This document shows, one piece after another, positions 25,626 through 36,672 of a DNA stretch of 64,000 bases. The position numbers and the translations under genes were made by a program. The stretch's first letter is position 1. Each line of letters starts with the position of its first letter. The notes beneath the pieces were generated by a model. The model was not told the DNA's origin, ran no database searches, and saw only the letters and a program-made list of their open reading frames with translations. Origin of the DNA: Emmonsiellopsis sp. PD_33 (Eukaryota > Ascomycota > Eurotiomycetes > Onygenales > Ajellomycetaceae); assembly GCA_032988165.1 (NCBI GenBank), contig JANTQF010000040.1, positions 1-64,000 of the forward strand, given 5' to 3'.

Positions 25626-26700
25626 AACCTAAAATAACTTGGAAGTTCAATCACAACCCGCGTGCAGCCGGCCGCAGGGGAATGGCCCTGCACTGTGCCA
25701 TCCAGAGATTGGACCAGTACGAGTAGATACCTCTAATATCCAAAGGAAGTTCAGCGTTTTATCAAGGTGTAGATATATGAATATGAAGCTTCAATATATG
25801 CTGCGTCGAGGTTTTTGGGAGATCTTTTGTGTAAGGGGTCTAGCGGGAGGATTATGTATCCCAAGTTTGGGTTTGGTCACCGTCCGTCGAGCTCTTTTAG
25901 CCAGTCAAGTAGCTACCTAGCTAGCTACTCCGTAATCAAAGTTAGCTGGTCAGTGATTGAACTTACTCTTGGCAACATTTCTTCAGCATCACAAGGCTGT
26001 CTGGCGTAACTGCCTGGAACTTCTAAGATGCAGCCCTATGGCAAACTTGAGTGAGAGAAGATGAAAAACACTTTACCCATTATTACTATCCCCAGGAAAC
26101 TTGATGAAAGTTGTATTCCCCCCCTCCTTCTTTTCCTGCTTAGCAAAGTTGACTGAAGTGTTGCCCTGTTCTTTTGATTGACACCCTAAACTGCAGTTTG
26201 TAGAGTACTACTTTCTTGCAACTGCGGGCCCCCTGGCTGTGGAGGTAGAGGGAGTAGCAAAAGTGCAAAAACTGGGATATTGGCCAAGTCACAGTTTGCA
26301 ATATTCTTATGCCCTTCTGCTGAGGCGGGTTTTGAGGGGAGAGCGCTTTTGGCGGCACAGAACAGGCATGATGAGAAAACAGCTATTTAAGTTAATGGCA
26401 AAGAACAAGAGGAATGGTATTATCAATATAAAACAAAGCAGGTAGGTAGTCAATGCAAGTTAGTGTTGAATCAATTGGAGGCTAAAGACACAGGAAAAAA
26501 CCAAAGACAAGATGAGAATGCAAAGATGAGCTGTGGACACACAAAGCACACCAAAACTGCATGAGAATGTGCATGTATGTCCATGCAGAGAAGGAAAATA
26601 GAATGAAGAAAGGGAACCAATGGTGCCTCGGCGAAAATTTTGGCCGCGCTGAGATCTCCACCTTGCAGTGTTGTAAACCCGACCCGAGGCCGAGAACCCG
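25626..26700. other. intergenic, no gene seen
   Basis: No frame here shows a recognisable domain or plausible gene structure. The GC-rich run of CCGA-type motifs beginning near 26670 belongs to the flank of the foldback element. Confidence 0.4.
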
Positions 26701-26864
26701 ACGGGTTCGCACTGGTCCTAAATAGGCTTAACACCGGCCGTATTAGGCTTAGCAAATTCCCAATGCGGCTAGCGCGTATTAATAAAACTACGCTAATCCA
26801 AATTAGTCACGCACTAAGCCTAATACAGCCGGTCTTAAGCCTATTTGGGACTAGTGCAAACCCC
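26701..26864. repeat. foldback (inverted-repeat) element
   Basis: Arms of about 53 bp at 26701-26753 and 26812-26864 are inverted copies with roughly 85-90% identity by eye. They enclose about 58 bp that itself contains 'gctagcgc' and 'acgct' inverted pieces. CCCGA/CCCGAA-rich sequence flanks both sides. This resembles a MITE-like non-autonomous element. No target-site duplication could be fixed. Confidence 0.75.
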
Positions 26865-28848
26865 GCAACGGGCTTTTCGGGCTGACCCCCCCGGACCCGA
26901 TAACCCGTTCGGGCGGGCGCCTGAGGCGGTTTTTCAACCCGAACCCGAAAAAAAACAACACTATAAATTCCAAGTAAGTAACCTTGGAATAGGAGCAAAC
27001 TTCTGAATTCTCAGATGTACTCATAATTCCTTGAGTTAATTCCACCTTTAGCTTGCTTTTGAAGATTCCCATGTTCTAATGAGGTTCAAAGTTAAGGAAA
27101 GGTCTATGCCAGCAGAAGACCAGCATAAAAAGGAGGAGTAGTATTAGTCTGGCAGGCCGTGATAGGACGGAATCCATTCACAAATGAACTGTAATTAAAA
27201 CTTAGTGAGTAGCTCACTTAGATGGATAGAGAAGTTCATAACAAATGTGTCACAACAGAAGGAGCAACTCCACAATAACAGCAATCTCAGGACAAGAGCA
27301 ACTCCATGGCAAGAGCTATTCCAGGACAAAAGCTGTTCTGGAACGAAGGAAATAATGGGCTATTTTGAAAGCGTAAAAGTGGGGGAGTGCAGAAATGTGG
27401 AAGTGAAGATATGATAAAATTAGTAGTTATGGTAAGGTGCTTCGGCATGGAAACACACAAAGAAAATATTTTATTCTATTAGCATACTGAAGATAATGAA
27501 CCTGACTATAGATAGATGCCTCCCACTAGACTTCTGACTGAAGGGTTTGCCGCAGGACTGCACACTATACGCGGATACCTTCCTGCTCCAAGGTGTAAAT
27601 ATTGACCGTACAATTAATGTGGCCGGGGTTCGCATTTGCAGTTTTTGATTCGCAGTTAACCTGCCAGAGGAGATGCGCCCACCAGGACTGGATTATCAGG
27701 GAATCGAATCCTCCGCTGTTCCCCTCACCCCACTCTTCATAGCCGTGAGGCTATGGGCAGGGTGGTCTACGGAGTATATACCCGGCCGTGCCGGATCTCG
27801 AGCCGGATCACCCGTATCTTTGGGGAGAGATCACCAACTGACCCCATCCTGCCACTCTCCAGACCCACTACTCATAGTTAGCATCGGAGCCAGTAACATA
27901 AAGCCGCATTGGCGAGAGAACTTGAATGCATTAAAATCCGTTGGACAGGGGCATTGGAAGCATGGTCGATGACACCATTGCTACTGGCAGAAGATATCAA
28001 AACCCATGCCTGTAGGAATGCAGCCGCAAATTCCACCTCCTGGCAGCTCAGAAGGGATCTATGACCAAGGAAAACCAACCAGCATGTGGAGACCAACATT
28101 CAGGTATTATCCAGGGTAGGGAAAAATTGCAAAAGTCGCCGAATAACTTGCCCCAAGGCTCAACTAGATGCTAGTGCTGCATCCAGGTGTTACATCCTGA
28201 TTCCTGGTCCCATCCGGATAATTCAAAAGCACACCACACTGAGAAGGAAAATTCCTCGAGCCCTACAGATGCCACCAAGGCTTGTTGACAGAGCTTGAGT
28301 AGGTACCGACATCATAGTCATTTCACCCAGGGAAGTCGGGAAAATAGATCCGTAACTTCGGGAAATGGATTGGCTCTAAGGGTTGGGCACGTTGGGCTTT
28401 GGGCGGAGACCCCTGGAGCAGGGGGGGACCGCGAACACAACTGCACTAAATTTAGTATGAAAAGTTAAGTTAACTACCTTGTTGTGTTTGTATTGTTTGT
28501 CCTAGAAGTAGTCTCTCATACTAAATAAGCGTGGTGGTACAAAGTGATCTAGTTCGTAGTGGAATACGTTAAGCAAGTGGAGGTCCTGTGGCCCGCTCAG
28601 CACAGCATTTTGGCAAGGCAAGGTTCCCCGCATGGCAGAAGGCCAACTCCGATGCATGCATCTCGGCTGAAACGAACGGGCGAGTCGGGGCCTCCCTGTG
28701 GTGGGGTAATTGCAGGGGATGGATTGCAAAGTAGTGCACCGTGCGGAGTTCCGCTGATAGTATATCCCAAAACTCCACATCGAGAGCACGCAACTTTCCT
28801 CTCACTCAAATGACAAGTAACTTATCGCTCCGAAGTTCGTTTTGCAGA
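26865..28848. other. intergenic, no gene recognised
   Basis: About 2 kb. A small perfect hairpin (7-bp stem, catagcc/ggctatg) lies near 27739-27756. Open frames of 60-100 codons on both strands overlap each other and have no domain. The last 200 bp form the promoter and leader of the dioxygenase gene. Confidence 0.4.
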
Positions 28849-30161
28849 ATGGCTGTACAGACCGAAAACCAGACCTCCAGTGTGGATGTTGGCGACAGGG
28901 CCAAGGGAGATTCGAACGGGGTACGACCAAAGATTATACGGGCTATTGACCAAGAGAATGGTACCACGGATGCCAAAGTATGCTTCCCATTGAGTCTGCG
29001 TGCTCAAGAAACAATATACATACATCCACGGACTCTGAACTAAGCGACCATGATAGTACCCTCATTACCTCCCAGTCTGGGACCACGCAGACCAGCTTCC
29101 TCCGCTGGAGCCCTATACACACCAGGACCCAGGCAAAAACGCCGACCCGTCACTCCCAGACTTGTTACTTCCGGGAGTAACATTCAAGAAGTTAACACCG
29201 ACAACCGGCACTGAGATAACCGGACTCCAACTCTCCTCACTCCTAAACCCTGCAAAAGACCAACTCGCACTCCTCGCAGCCCAGCGCAAAGTCCTCGTCC
29301 TGCGCAACCAAGACTTTGCCGACGTCCCAATAGACCAGGCAATCGCATTTGGTAGCTACTTCGGACGACACCACGTCCACCCAACAGCCGGCGTCCCCGA
29401 AGGCTACCCCGAAATCCACATCGTGCACCAAAAGCAAAGCAACAACGGAGATTTCGAGACATTTCTCGCTGCAAAAAATAGCACCGTACTTTGGCATTCA
29501 GACGTCACATATGAAGAACAGCCGCCTGGAGCGACGATCCTCTACGCGCTGGAGCTGCCCGAGGTCGGCGGGGATACAGGCTTCGCGAACACAGTCGAGG
29601 CATATCGGAGGCTGTCGCCGGCTCTCCAAGAGAGATTGCATGGGCTGAGGGGGGTGCATGATGGGATCACGCAGACGGAGCCCTATTATCGGGCGGGGAG
29701 CCTGGTTCGTCGAAAGCCGTTGAACGTTGAACACCCGCTTGTGCGCACCCATCCGGTTACAGGGGAGAAGGCGCTTTTTGTTAATGCGCGTAAGTTCGCT
29801 TGTCTTTGTTCTATTGGCTTTTTCTCTGAAGGGTAGGCTGACTGAAGTAGTGACAACAAGTATCATTGGAATGAAGAAAGAGGAGAGCGAGATGTTGCTG
29901 GGGTTTCTGCTGAATCATATCGCGCGCTGCTTGGAACATCAGGTTAGGGTGCGGTGGGAGCCCGGGACTGTGGTCATTTGGGATGTGAGTGTTTTCTAAG
30001 TCGGTCTGTTTGTTCGTGGAGTATGAATCTAATGAGCCTAGAACCGGGTCACCGCGCATACCGCTATTGTCGACTGGAATGGCAACGAGCGACGGCATCT
30101 GGCTCGCCTCACCCCTCAGGCTGAACGCCCATTTGAGACGCCTTACGTACCTGAGAACTGA
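28849..30161 (+). CDS. TauD/TfdA-family Fe(II)/2-oxoglutarate dioxygenase
   Basis: Four exons: 28849-28977, 29057-29789, 29851-29984, 30042-30161, 371 residues. Family landmarks are complete: YPHYLPVWDHA after the first intron, GTEITGLQLSSL, the iron-binding HxD in WHSDVTYEEQPPGA, the distal His in NRVTAHTAIVDW and the 2-oxoglutarate-binding Arg in RRHLARLTPQ. Fungal members release sulfite from taurine or other alkylsulfonates, or oxidise related compounds, in the cytosol. The start at 28849 has A at -3 and G at +4. An in-frame ATG at 28810 in a poorer context would add 13 residues. All introns are short and phase-consistent. Confidence 0.93.
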
Positions 30162-32137
30162 GTCATTAGTGTTCAAATACTTGTTTTGTCTTGCCCAAGT
30201 GAGGAATGAGCTTTGGTTGCAGTTTGGCTAAAATACGGCCCTAAGTTTTGTAAACAACCAACTGCAGGATGTAGGTCAGGGGAATACAGCGTCTACTTGG
30301 CTCTATCAATGACATTATGTATATGCTCTGATCATAATCCTTAATGCGCATACATAAAAGTAGTTCACGCAATGGCTGCTCTGACCTGGAGACCCAGCGT
30401 TGTATTCATGATGCCAATAAAGGCAGAGGGATGAAATTCCAGGGCCAACAGTACTAGTACTTTAGAAGAGTGAAACTGCCCTCACCGTCTCAAGTCAGGC
30501 ATTAATTGATTACACTCTAGTAATGACTGCAGGGTCACAAGGAACAACTCCCTAGGTAATGTCGCAAGATAGACCCTGTAGCTGGTAGTGAGTGGCTGCC
30601 ATGCTTGATGTGGTCTGTGCTGACCCCAAGTCCGATAACATTTAGAATTTGATTGCGCAATGCGGACCATTCTGTATGTAATCAGCCCGGTGGCTAAAGT
30701 GATTGGCGGGGTTGAGGAGCAGTCCGCATTTCCCCAGCTCGATTGGCCCGTTCGCTTGGAATCGTCTGCATGATTCAACGGGTGCTGGGATATGAAGCTG
30801 GGTGACGAGAAGAGAATGCCTGAATGATAGATGTATCATGCACCGTACGGGGTGGGGGTGCCCGCGATGTTGATCTGTGGTGCCGGCTAAAGTGATTGTC
30901 CGGGGTTCGGCAGCGGGGAGTGTCCGCGATTTTGATCTGCGGGGGGCCTGAGACGAATTGCCAAAGAAAAGGGTGATCACTGGTCAATTGGGAGGGGAGT
31001 ATGAAGCGACCGAGCCAATGAAGGAAGAAAAAGAAGAAATCGGTGCTGGCGAAGAGGCCTGTTAGCTTAAATTTTAGTGGCCTTGCCCCACTGCTAGCTC
31101 GATGTCAAACCTGCAATGTTTTGGAATCTTGTGGAGGATCTATTATTAGTAGTTAGTATGTAGATTCGGCTTTACAGGGTGGCAGGCCGCAGAACAGGCC
31201 AACGACAGCATCATCTTGGCAGACAGCGGGCGCTGCATCTGTCCAACTTAGGCAAAAGGCACGATGCTACCCCTCAATCCTCCGGGTTAATCTTCCGGTT
31301 TAATCTTCCGGATTGAAAGAAGCTGAGATGAGCTGCGATGGACTATCCACGCCCAAAGGTTATAAATACCGAGTTCTTTCCCGCCTCTCGATCTGTCTCT
31401 CTTCCATCTCAAGCAACACCGAGACCTCAAGCCAAATACCGCTTTCTATAACAATTCCGATTTTTCGATCTTCAAAAGGTACGAATCCATGTTTTCTCCC
31501 TGGTTATCTCCCTTGTTACTACTCTGCTAACATACTCGACAATAGACCCAACCCCCCCACATCCAGTGAGTACCTAGCATATGAAAGACCACGAGCACCG
31601 CGGCACAAGCTTACACGGAGGACTGCAGCACAATATGTTCCCCTGGGGTGACACCGGTTCCGCTAGCGCCGCCAACGGAGAGGGCGCAGCGCTCCCCAAG
31701 TGAGGATGATTTCGACGTGCGGAGCTTTTGCTCGGGCGGAGGTGCGAGGAGAACGGCGGGTTGTTCAGGTCGATGGTGGAGATGTAGCTGGGGGTTGAGC
31801 CACGTGGTGATCCAAGTTTGCAGATAGTCGCTGCTGTCCATTCGTTAGCTAGCTGGAATTGAAGTCAAGTCGCATGCGGCGAGAAAAAAACGTGCCATTG
31901 TAGTTCATTAGCGGAAGCTTCTCAACATAATACTGCATCTCCAAGTAGCAAGAGTGAAATATCCGTGCAGGCAGGCTATATCCCAGGCGCCCTCGTAGTT
32001 GGCGAGCTCGGGGCAAGTGTCGAGCATTGTGAGATATCCTATTTATATGGCCCCTTCCCCCTGGAACACGTCTGTCCCCTTCCCTCTACTCCTGTCGAGC
32101 TTGCCACCCGATCCGATTCTTTTTTTTTCTCAGCAAA
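30162..32137. other. long intergenic region upstream of the beta-lactamase-like gene
   Basis: Nearly 2 kb without a supported gene. It holds GC-rich direct repeats at 30692-30943 and three copies of a taatcttccgg-type unit near 31285-31312. It also has a TATA-like box near 31358 followed by a CT-rich leader and a plausible leader intron (31479 to about 31545). A plus-strand 40-codon frame near 31580 ends at once, and a 76-codon minus frame at 31841-31611 has no known domain. This may be the remains of a lost gene. Confidence 0.45.
30692..30943 (+). repeat. direct repeats in upstream region
   Basis: The 14-mer ggctaaagtgattg occurs at 30692-30705 and 30885-30898. A second imperfect pair of the form ccgcgatKttgatctg occurs at 30862 and 30924. 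They could be regulator sites or leftovers of a small duplication. Confidence 0.6.
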
Positions 32138-33817
32138 ATGAACGAGGAACAGGACGCAGCCCTGCGTAGGCTCACATCATGCCTCCCACAAATTCAACAA
32201 ATCTATTCAACCTGCCAGACCCCCTCAATCACATTTGGCGTGGTCCATCATGGCCGTGAAATCATGACAAAAAGCATCGGCTACCGCGACAGCAACCTCA
32301 CCTTGCCCGCCAACGAGGATACCATATACATGCTTGGGTCTTGCTCGAAGATGTTCACGTCCGCGGCGGTGGCCATTCTCGTCGATGAAGGAAAGCTTAG
32401 CTGGACCGATCGGATCCAACAGCATCTCCCGGAATTTAACCCCGATGGTGATCCAAGAATCGGACAAGAGACTGATATTATCGATTGTTTTCGACATTCA
32501 ACGGGACTTGCCTCGCCTCTCATGCTGACGGTAGGTCCGAGGGGGACCATTGCGAGTGATGCGGAGGATCTGATTCCTATCTTAAACGCCATGCCGACTA
32601 GAAACAGAAATGGAGAGCAAAGATTCAATCAAAAGTGGCTGTATAATAACGCAGTGGCGGGGCTGATGGCTCTCATCGTCGAACATGTTTCAGGCCAGCG
32701 TTTTGCCGACTTTGTTCGCGAGAGGATTCTGGAGCCACTAGGGATGCACAGAACAGCAATGACCCGAGCTGATATTGAGAATGACGGGAATCTTGCAATC
32801 CCATGCACAAAACTAAGCGATGGGCAATTCTACCCCCTCTCTGATTCCTCATGGCCATGCGACGACCACTCCCCACTCCTTGCTTGTCTTGGCATGCGCA
32901 GTAGTCTGAACGACATGCTCACCTGGTGCACCGCGGTTCTCGACGCGGAGCGCAGCGAGACCGACCCCAACCATAAACCTATCATCTCCAACAATCCACT
33001 GAAAGGAATGACCCGTGTCCGCCGCGGCTACTGGGCCCTGCCAGCGGACGACCCCGAGTTCAGCAAACCCGCCACGTACGGAATGGGCTGGTTCCGCATT
33101 GACCTGCCTTCGTCGAAACTAAGCTCATTTAGCGGGAATGCGCTTACCCATGGCAAGGAGCATCAGAGCCATCTGAAGTATGTCCTTGGCAAAGAGAATG
33201 GGCCCTATCCCCTTACGGCGGTGGGTCATACTGGTGGTATGCGAGGCTCTGTATTTAGTGTGTACACGTTCCCGGAGACACAGAGTGCTATTGTTACCGC
33301 GACGAATGGGAGGGACTTCGGGGATGCGAGCGACTTCACCGCGCAAATTCTAACACAGGCTCTTTATGATCTAAAGCCGGTGGTCGATTTACTACCCTGG
33401 GTTAAGAAGGAGGCGGGGCTTGCGGCAGGGTTTTATCGCGAGCATATTGAGGCCCCGTGGAAGAAGAACAGGCGTCCGAATGACCCCGAGCGAGATCGGA
33501 TGCTTTATGTGGGAAACTACCGAGGCTTCAACAATATGTTCACTTTGAATATAGCTGCTGAGAATTCACCTTCAGGCGAGGTGTCTTTGTCTGTGGTGTT
33601 CAACCACCGTCTCGCATCGGAGTGTCCATTGATCTTCTATCAGACGGACGTGTACAGCTTCCTTCAGCCGGACGAGGACTATGCGAAGACGCAGGCTATC
33701 CTTGCAAAGGATCACCACCTGATGTTGCTGAGATTCCAGGTCGAGGAGGAGAGAGTTACGGGTCTGTGGTGGCAGTGGGATGTAGAAGCAGAGCCAGACT
33801 GGTTTGGCAGAGGATGA
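32138..33817 (+). CDS. class C beta-lactamase-like serine hydrolase
   Basis: Single exon, 559 residues. The catalytic signatures of the beta-lactamase/penicillin-binding family are all present: SxxK as S68-C-S-K71 in MLGSCSKMFTSA, YxN as Y169-N-N171, and the third-strand HTG at H364-T-G366. A C-terminal ~150-residue domain follows, as in many fungal members. There is no signal peptide, so the enzyme is probably intracellular. Fungal relatives include esterases, transesterases of secondary metabolism (LovD type) and LACTB-like peptidases. The substrate is unknown. It lies between a dioxygenase and a siderophore transporter, but co-regulation is not shown. Confidence 0.93.
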   Translation: MNEEQDAALRRLTSCLPQIQQIYSTCQTPSITFGVVHHGREIMTKSIGYRDSNLTLPANEDTIYMLGSCSKMFTSAAVAILVDEGKLSWTDRIQQHLPEFNPDGDPRIGQETDIIDCFRHSTGLASPLMLTVGPRGTIASDAEDLIPILNAMPTRNRNGEQRFNQKWLYNNAVAGLMALIVEHVSGQRFADFVRERILEPLGMHRTAMTRADIENDGNLAIPCTKLSDGQFYPLSDSSWPCDDHSPLLACLGMRSSLNDMLTWCTAVLDAERSETDPNHKPIISNNPLKGMTRVRRGYWALPADDPEFSKPATYGMGWFRIDLPSSKLSSFSGNALTHGKEHQSHLKYVLGKENGPYPLTAVGHTGGMRGSVFSVYTFPETQSAIVTATNGRDFGDASDFTAQILTQALYDLKPVVDLLPWVKKEAGLAAGFYREHIEAPWKKNRRPNDPERDRMLYVGNYRGFNNMFTLNIAAENSPSGEVSLSVVFNHRLASECPLIFYQTDVYSFLQPDEDYAKTQAILAKDHHLMLLRFQVEEERVTGLWWQWDVEAEPDWFGRG

Positions 33818-34249
33818 CAGCGGGCACCGCGGGGCTAGCGGGAAGGCTAGGGACGGGATAACTTAGTTCCAGGGAAGAAGGAATCACGTGACTGATATGA
33901 CGGTCTACCAGGACTACAAGAGATTCTATCATGTATATAAACATGCTCATTACCTACAGGATCAAGGAGCTTATCTTCTTGACCACGATCAATTTCAGAT
34001 TCATTACCACTCATTGGATTACGCTCTATCCTATTCAAGTTCCTTAAACCATACTAGCTTTGGTACCCCTTATTCTACATACCCTCTTCCCCCGCACCAT
34101 TCGTCCAAGACAAGCCCTACGAATACAGATGAGTCCTACGTCCCACACTGACATTACAGAACGTAGGCCACCAGCCGTGACTATCACCGGTATTCAGGAT
34201 CCTCTAAACGATATCCTCCTTACTCGAGATAGTGGCACTTCCCCCTGTC
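33818..34249. other. intergenic
   Basis: 3' flank of the beta-lactamase-like gene. No gene recognised before the DUF3435 relic. Confidence 0.4.
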
Positions 34250-35830
34250 CTAGTCAACAAGCCTACAGACTCCCAATAGGCCTAACCTTACCCGTTGGTT
34301 ACAGATCGGCTTGCTAGCGATAGAGAGTCGGTAGCACCCTTGCAGGCTACAGAGCGCAGTCCAGTTGCAGATTACCTGTGTCCAAAGAGGGTGCAGTGTA
34401 TGCTTCTCCTCCACAAAGCTACTAAGAGATCGAAAGAGACTGCATTCCCCATGCTGGGTGTGGAGGTCTGTGCCCTGAGCCTTTAGAATGGATCCATATT
34501 GGTATCTCATGTCACTTACCATATCCTGCTTCTGGTGATTGAGTTCAGCAAGAATGGGGTCCTGTTTGATGGCAGTTTTCTGCTCATTAGTTAGCTCCTT
34601 GGGGACCCTCAGGTCCCATGTCAAACTCATCATTCCAACGGCGCAGATGACCGACTCGCAGGCTGGATGTCCAAGATATGCAGATTGCACATCTCATTTC
34701 CCCTTCTGCAACAGGTACGAGCGTTCAAAGATGTCAGTCTGGGAGTGGCCCAGCACCTGGTTCCGCTCTGCTGCCAATACGACATCTACTCTCCAGTTAG
34801 CACATGATGACCATGAATATGGAGACTCTACTTTAGCTGCTTACCATCCACCGCATTTGCCGTGGCCCTTCTGATGCAGTAAGGAATCAGTGGCTGGAGG
34901 TACTGGTTGAACGCATCATACGGTAATGCACAGTCGGGTGAGGTGCGAACTCTGTGTGCGGTATGGTAGGTGTGGTGAAAGACTGGTATGTTGAGCTTCT
35001 CAGATCTCCACCTCCACTGTAAACTGTTGCAGCAAGGAGGAACATCAATACGGAAGATGTCATCTGGAGAGTCAATACGCTGTGCCTCAAAGGCTCAATC
35101 CGCAAGCACCAGTGCAATAAAACGAGAGATTGGGCATAAAGCCAGGTTGTCATCCCACTCCTGGAATATGTAGGTTGTCCTACACCAAGAGGTCAATACA
35201 GTCATACAACCAAGCGAAGCGCACATCAGCAGGGACGGAAAGGGGATGTACGGCTGGGATTTGTTTCTCTTTCCCTTCATAAACATCAGAGTCACTTCTA
35301 TCACTAGAACATGACGCTCTGGATCCTCCAGATTGGGGATGACACGGAGCACCACATCCCGGTATTGTAGAGCATCGTTAGATCCCCGAACGCAGCCACT
35401 CTCGATAAGTGCTCCTGGACGAGATGAAGTATAGGCAGTCATCAGCATCAGCAGCGGAAGCTGTACTGTATACCACTCATGTGGGACCGCCGACATGTCC
35501 AAGCACCAGTGGTAATAGAGGACAGACAGCAGATCCTCAACACTGAGGGTGGGCTTATACTGGACTGAAAGGTCTAGATTGTATTCATCCGTCCACAGTC
35601 TCAGGATAAACTACATGGGAGGTAGAGGCTAGTCAGTTACAGAACTGGGGGTTAAGAAGAGTGTGGTGGAACTCACCTCGCGAACCTGCTCCTCAATAAT
35701 CTCATCCATCTTCTTTCCAGCTACTCTCTTGTAGAGAAGTCAGAGAAATCTCCACTCCACCCAGATAGTGCTCTGCTTTGTGACATTGAACTGGCTCAGT
35801 TGCCAGCCCGCAAATGTCTGAAGTTCTCAC
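34250..35830 (-). pseudogene. DUF3435 tyrosine recombinase (Starship captain family) relic
   Basis: Read on the minus strand from about 35,830 downward, the translated pieces follow the DUF3435 order. They are GKKMDEIIEEQVRE, then after a spliced intron FILRLWTDEYNLDLSVQYKP, then TSSRPGALIESG with the catalytic-type Arg, VTLMFMKGKRNKSQP, LALCPISRFIALVLAD, RRATANAVD, NQVLGHSQTDIFERSYL and YLGHPACESV. It is broken: an in-frame TGA at 35097-35095 replaces the Gly of the usual ADGAFEA motif, a TGA follows VEWRFL near the 5' end, and a stop or frameshift near 34,690-34,710 separates ERSYL from YLGHP. DUF3435 proteins are tyrosine recombinases that mobilise giant Starship elements, and many degraded copies exist. 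No element boundaries are visible. Confidence 0.82.
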
Positions 35831-36368
35831 CTGCACATGCGGTGAGATAGGAGCTGTTGTACCATCATGAAAGCACAAAAGCTACTACAGAAAAAAACAT
35901 CAGCTTGATCACCTATGCATCAGAACCGAGCTTACTGATTCCAAAATCTCTGCACGTGGCCTTGGTTGTGGCCTTGGCATACTTTTTCCTAGTGACTAGG
36001 CAGAATGTAGCCATGGCCACGTCTCGCGAAACCATGGCCTTATATAGTGTTCAAATGGAGTTTTTCCAAAGGACACTTCTGTAAATTGTTATTTCAAGCA
36101 ATCACAGTTGCATGCTCCATGGAACCTTGGAAGCTACCAGTAGCTGTGTTCTCACGTGAAAGCTGATTCCCGGCAAGGATTTGCTTGGCTTTGGCATGGA
36201 CCAGAGAAGCGTGTGCTCCAGAAGCCCTTGTCCGCCCGTCCATTGATCCAGCCAACCGCATCCCATGGACCCCTCCGCCGGCGCGTGGGAATACGAGCGT
36301 TGGCGGCTTCTCGTTGGCCGCCATCATTATCAATCTCCCATCAGATTACTCGAAACGGGCCTAGTCCC

Positions 36369-36377
36369 ATCAGATAA
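36369..36377 (+). promoter_or_regulatory. SreA-type GATA site (ATCAGATAA)
   Basis: Perfect match to the ATCWGATAA consensus bound by the iron-responsive GATA repressor SreA in Aspergillus, about 295 bp upstream of the siderophore transporter ATG. An inverted GATAA lies six bases downstream (36383-36388, ttatct). Position and neighbour fit iron repression, but binding is inferred. Confidence 0.65.
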
Positions 36378-36672
36378 AAAAGTTATCTCACGCCGCCATG
36401 ACACCACCTGGATGTTCCATCCCGATCTCCCCCTAGTTGTGTGGCTCCAGAGCCAGTCAGGGAGCTGGCTGAGGCGAGGGTTCCGTCTGCGCTTCTTGGC
36501 GTCTGCTGGGCGCAAGGGAATTTTTTGCCCTCCCCCCATGGATTCAAAAGCCGGCATCCTCCCCCGATTTTAGCTTGACTTTTTCGTTCTTCATTTCTTG
36601 CTCTCGTCATCTGGGCGAATTCTTTGGCCACCCCTTGTTTGCTTGTCAATTGGTTGCTGTAACTAGATAGAC

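Noticed and set aside
27690..27730. tRNA-like 3' half (aatcgaatcc)
   Set aside because: No matching acceptor, D or anticodon arm could be folded around it.
31580..31841. Short gene on either strand (40-codon plus frame, 76-codon minus frame)
   Set aside because: No paralogue or domain, and the two frames overlap. Mentioned only as possible remains of a lost gene.
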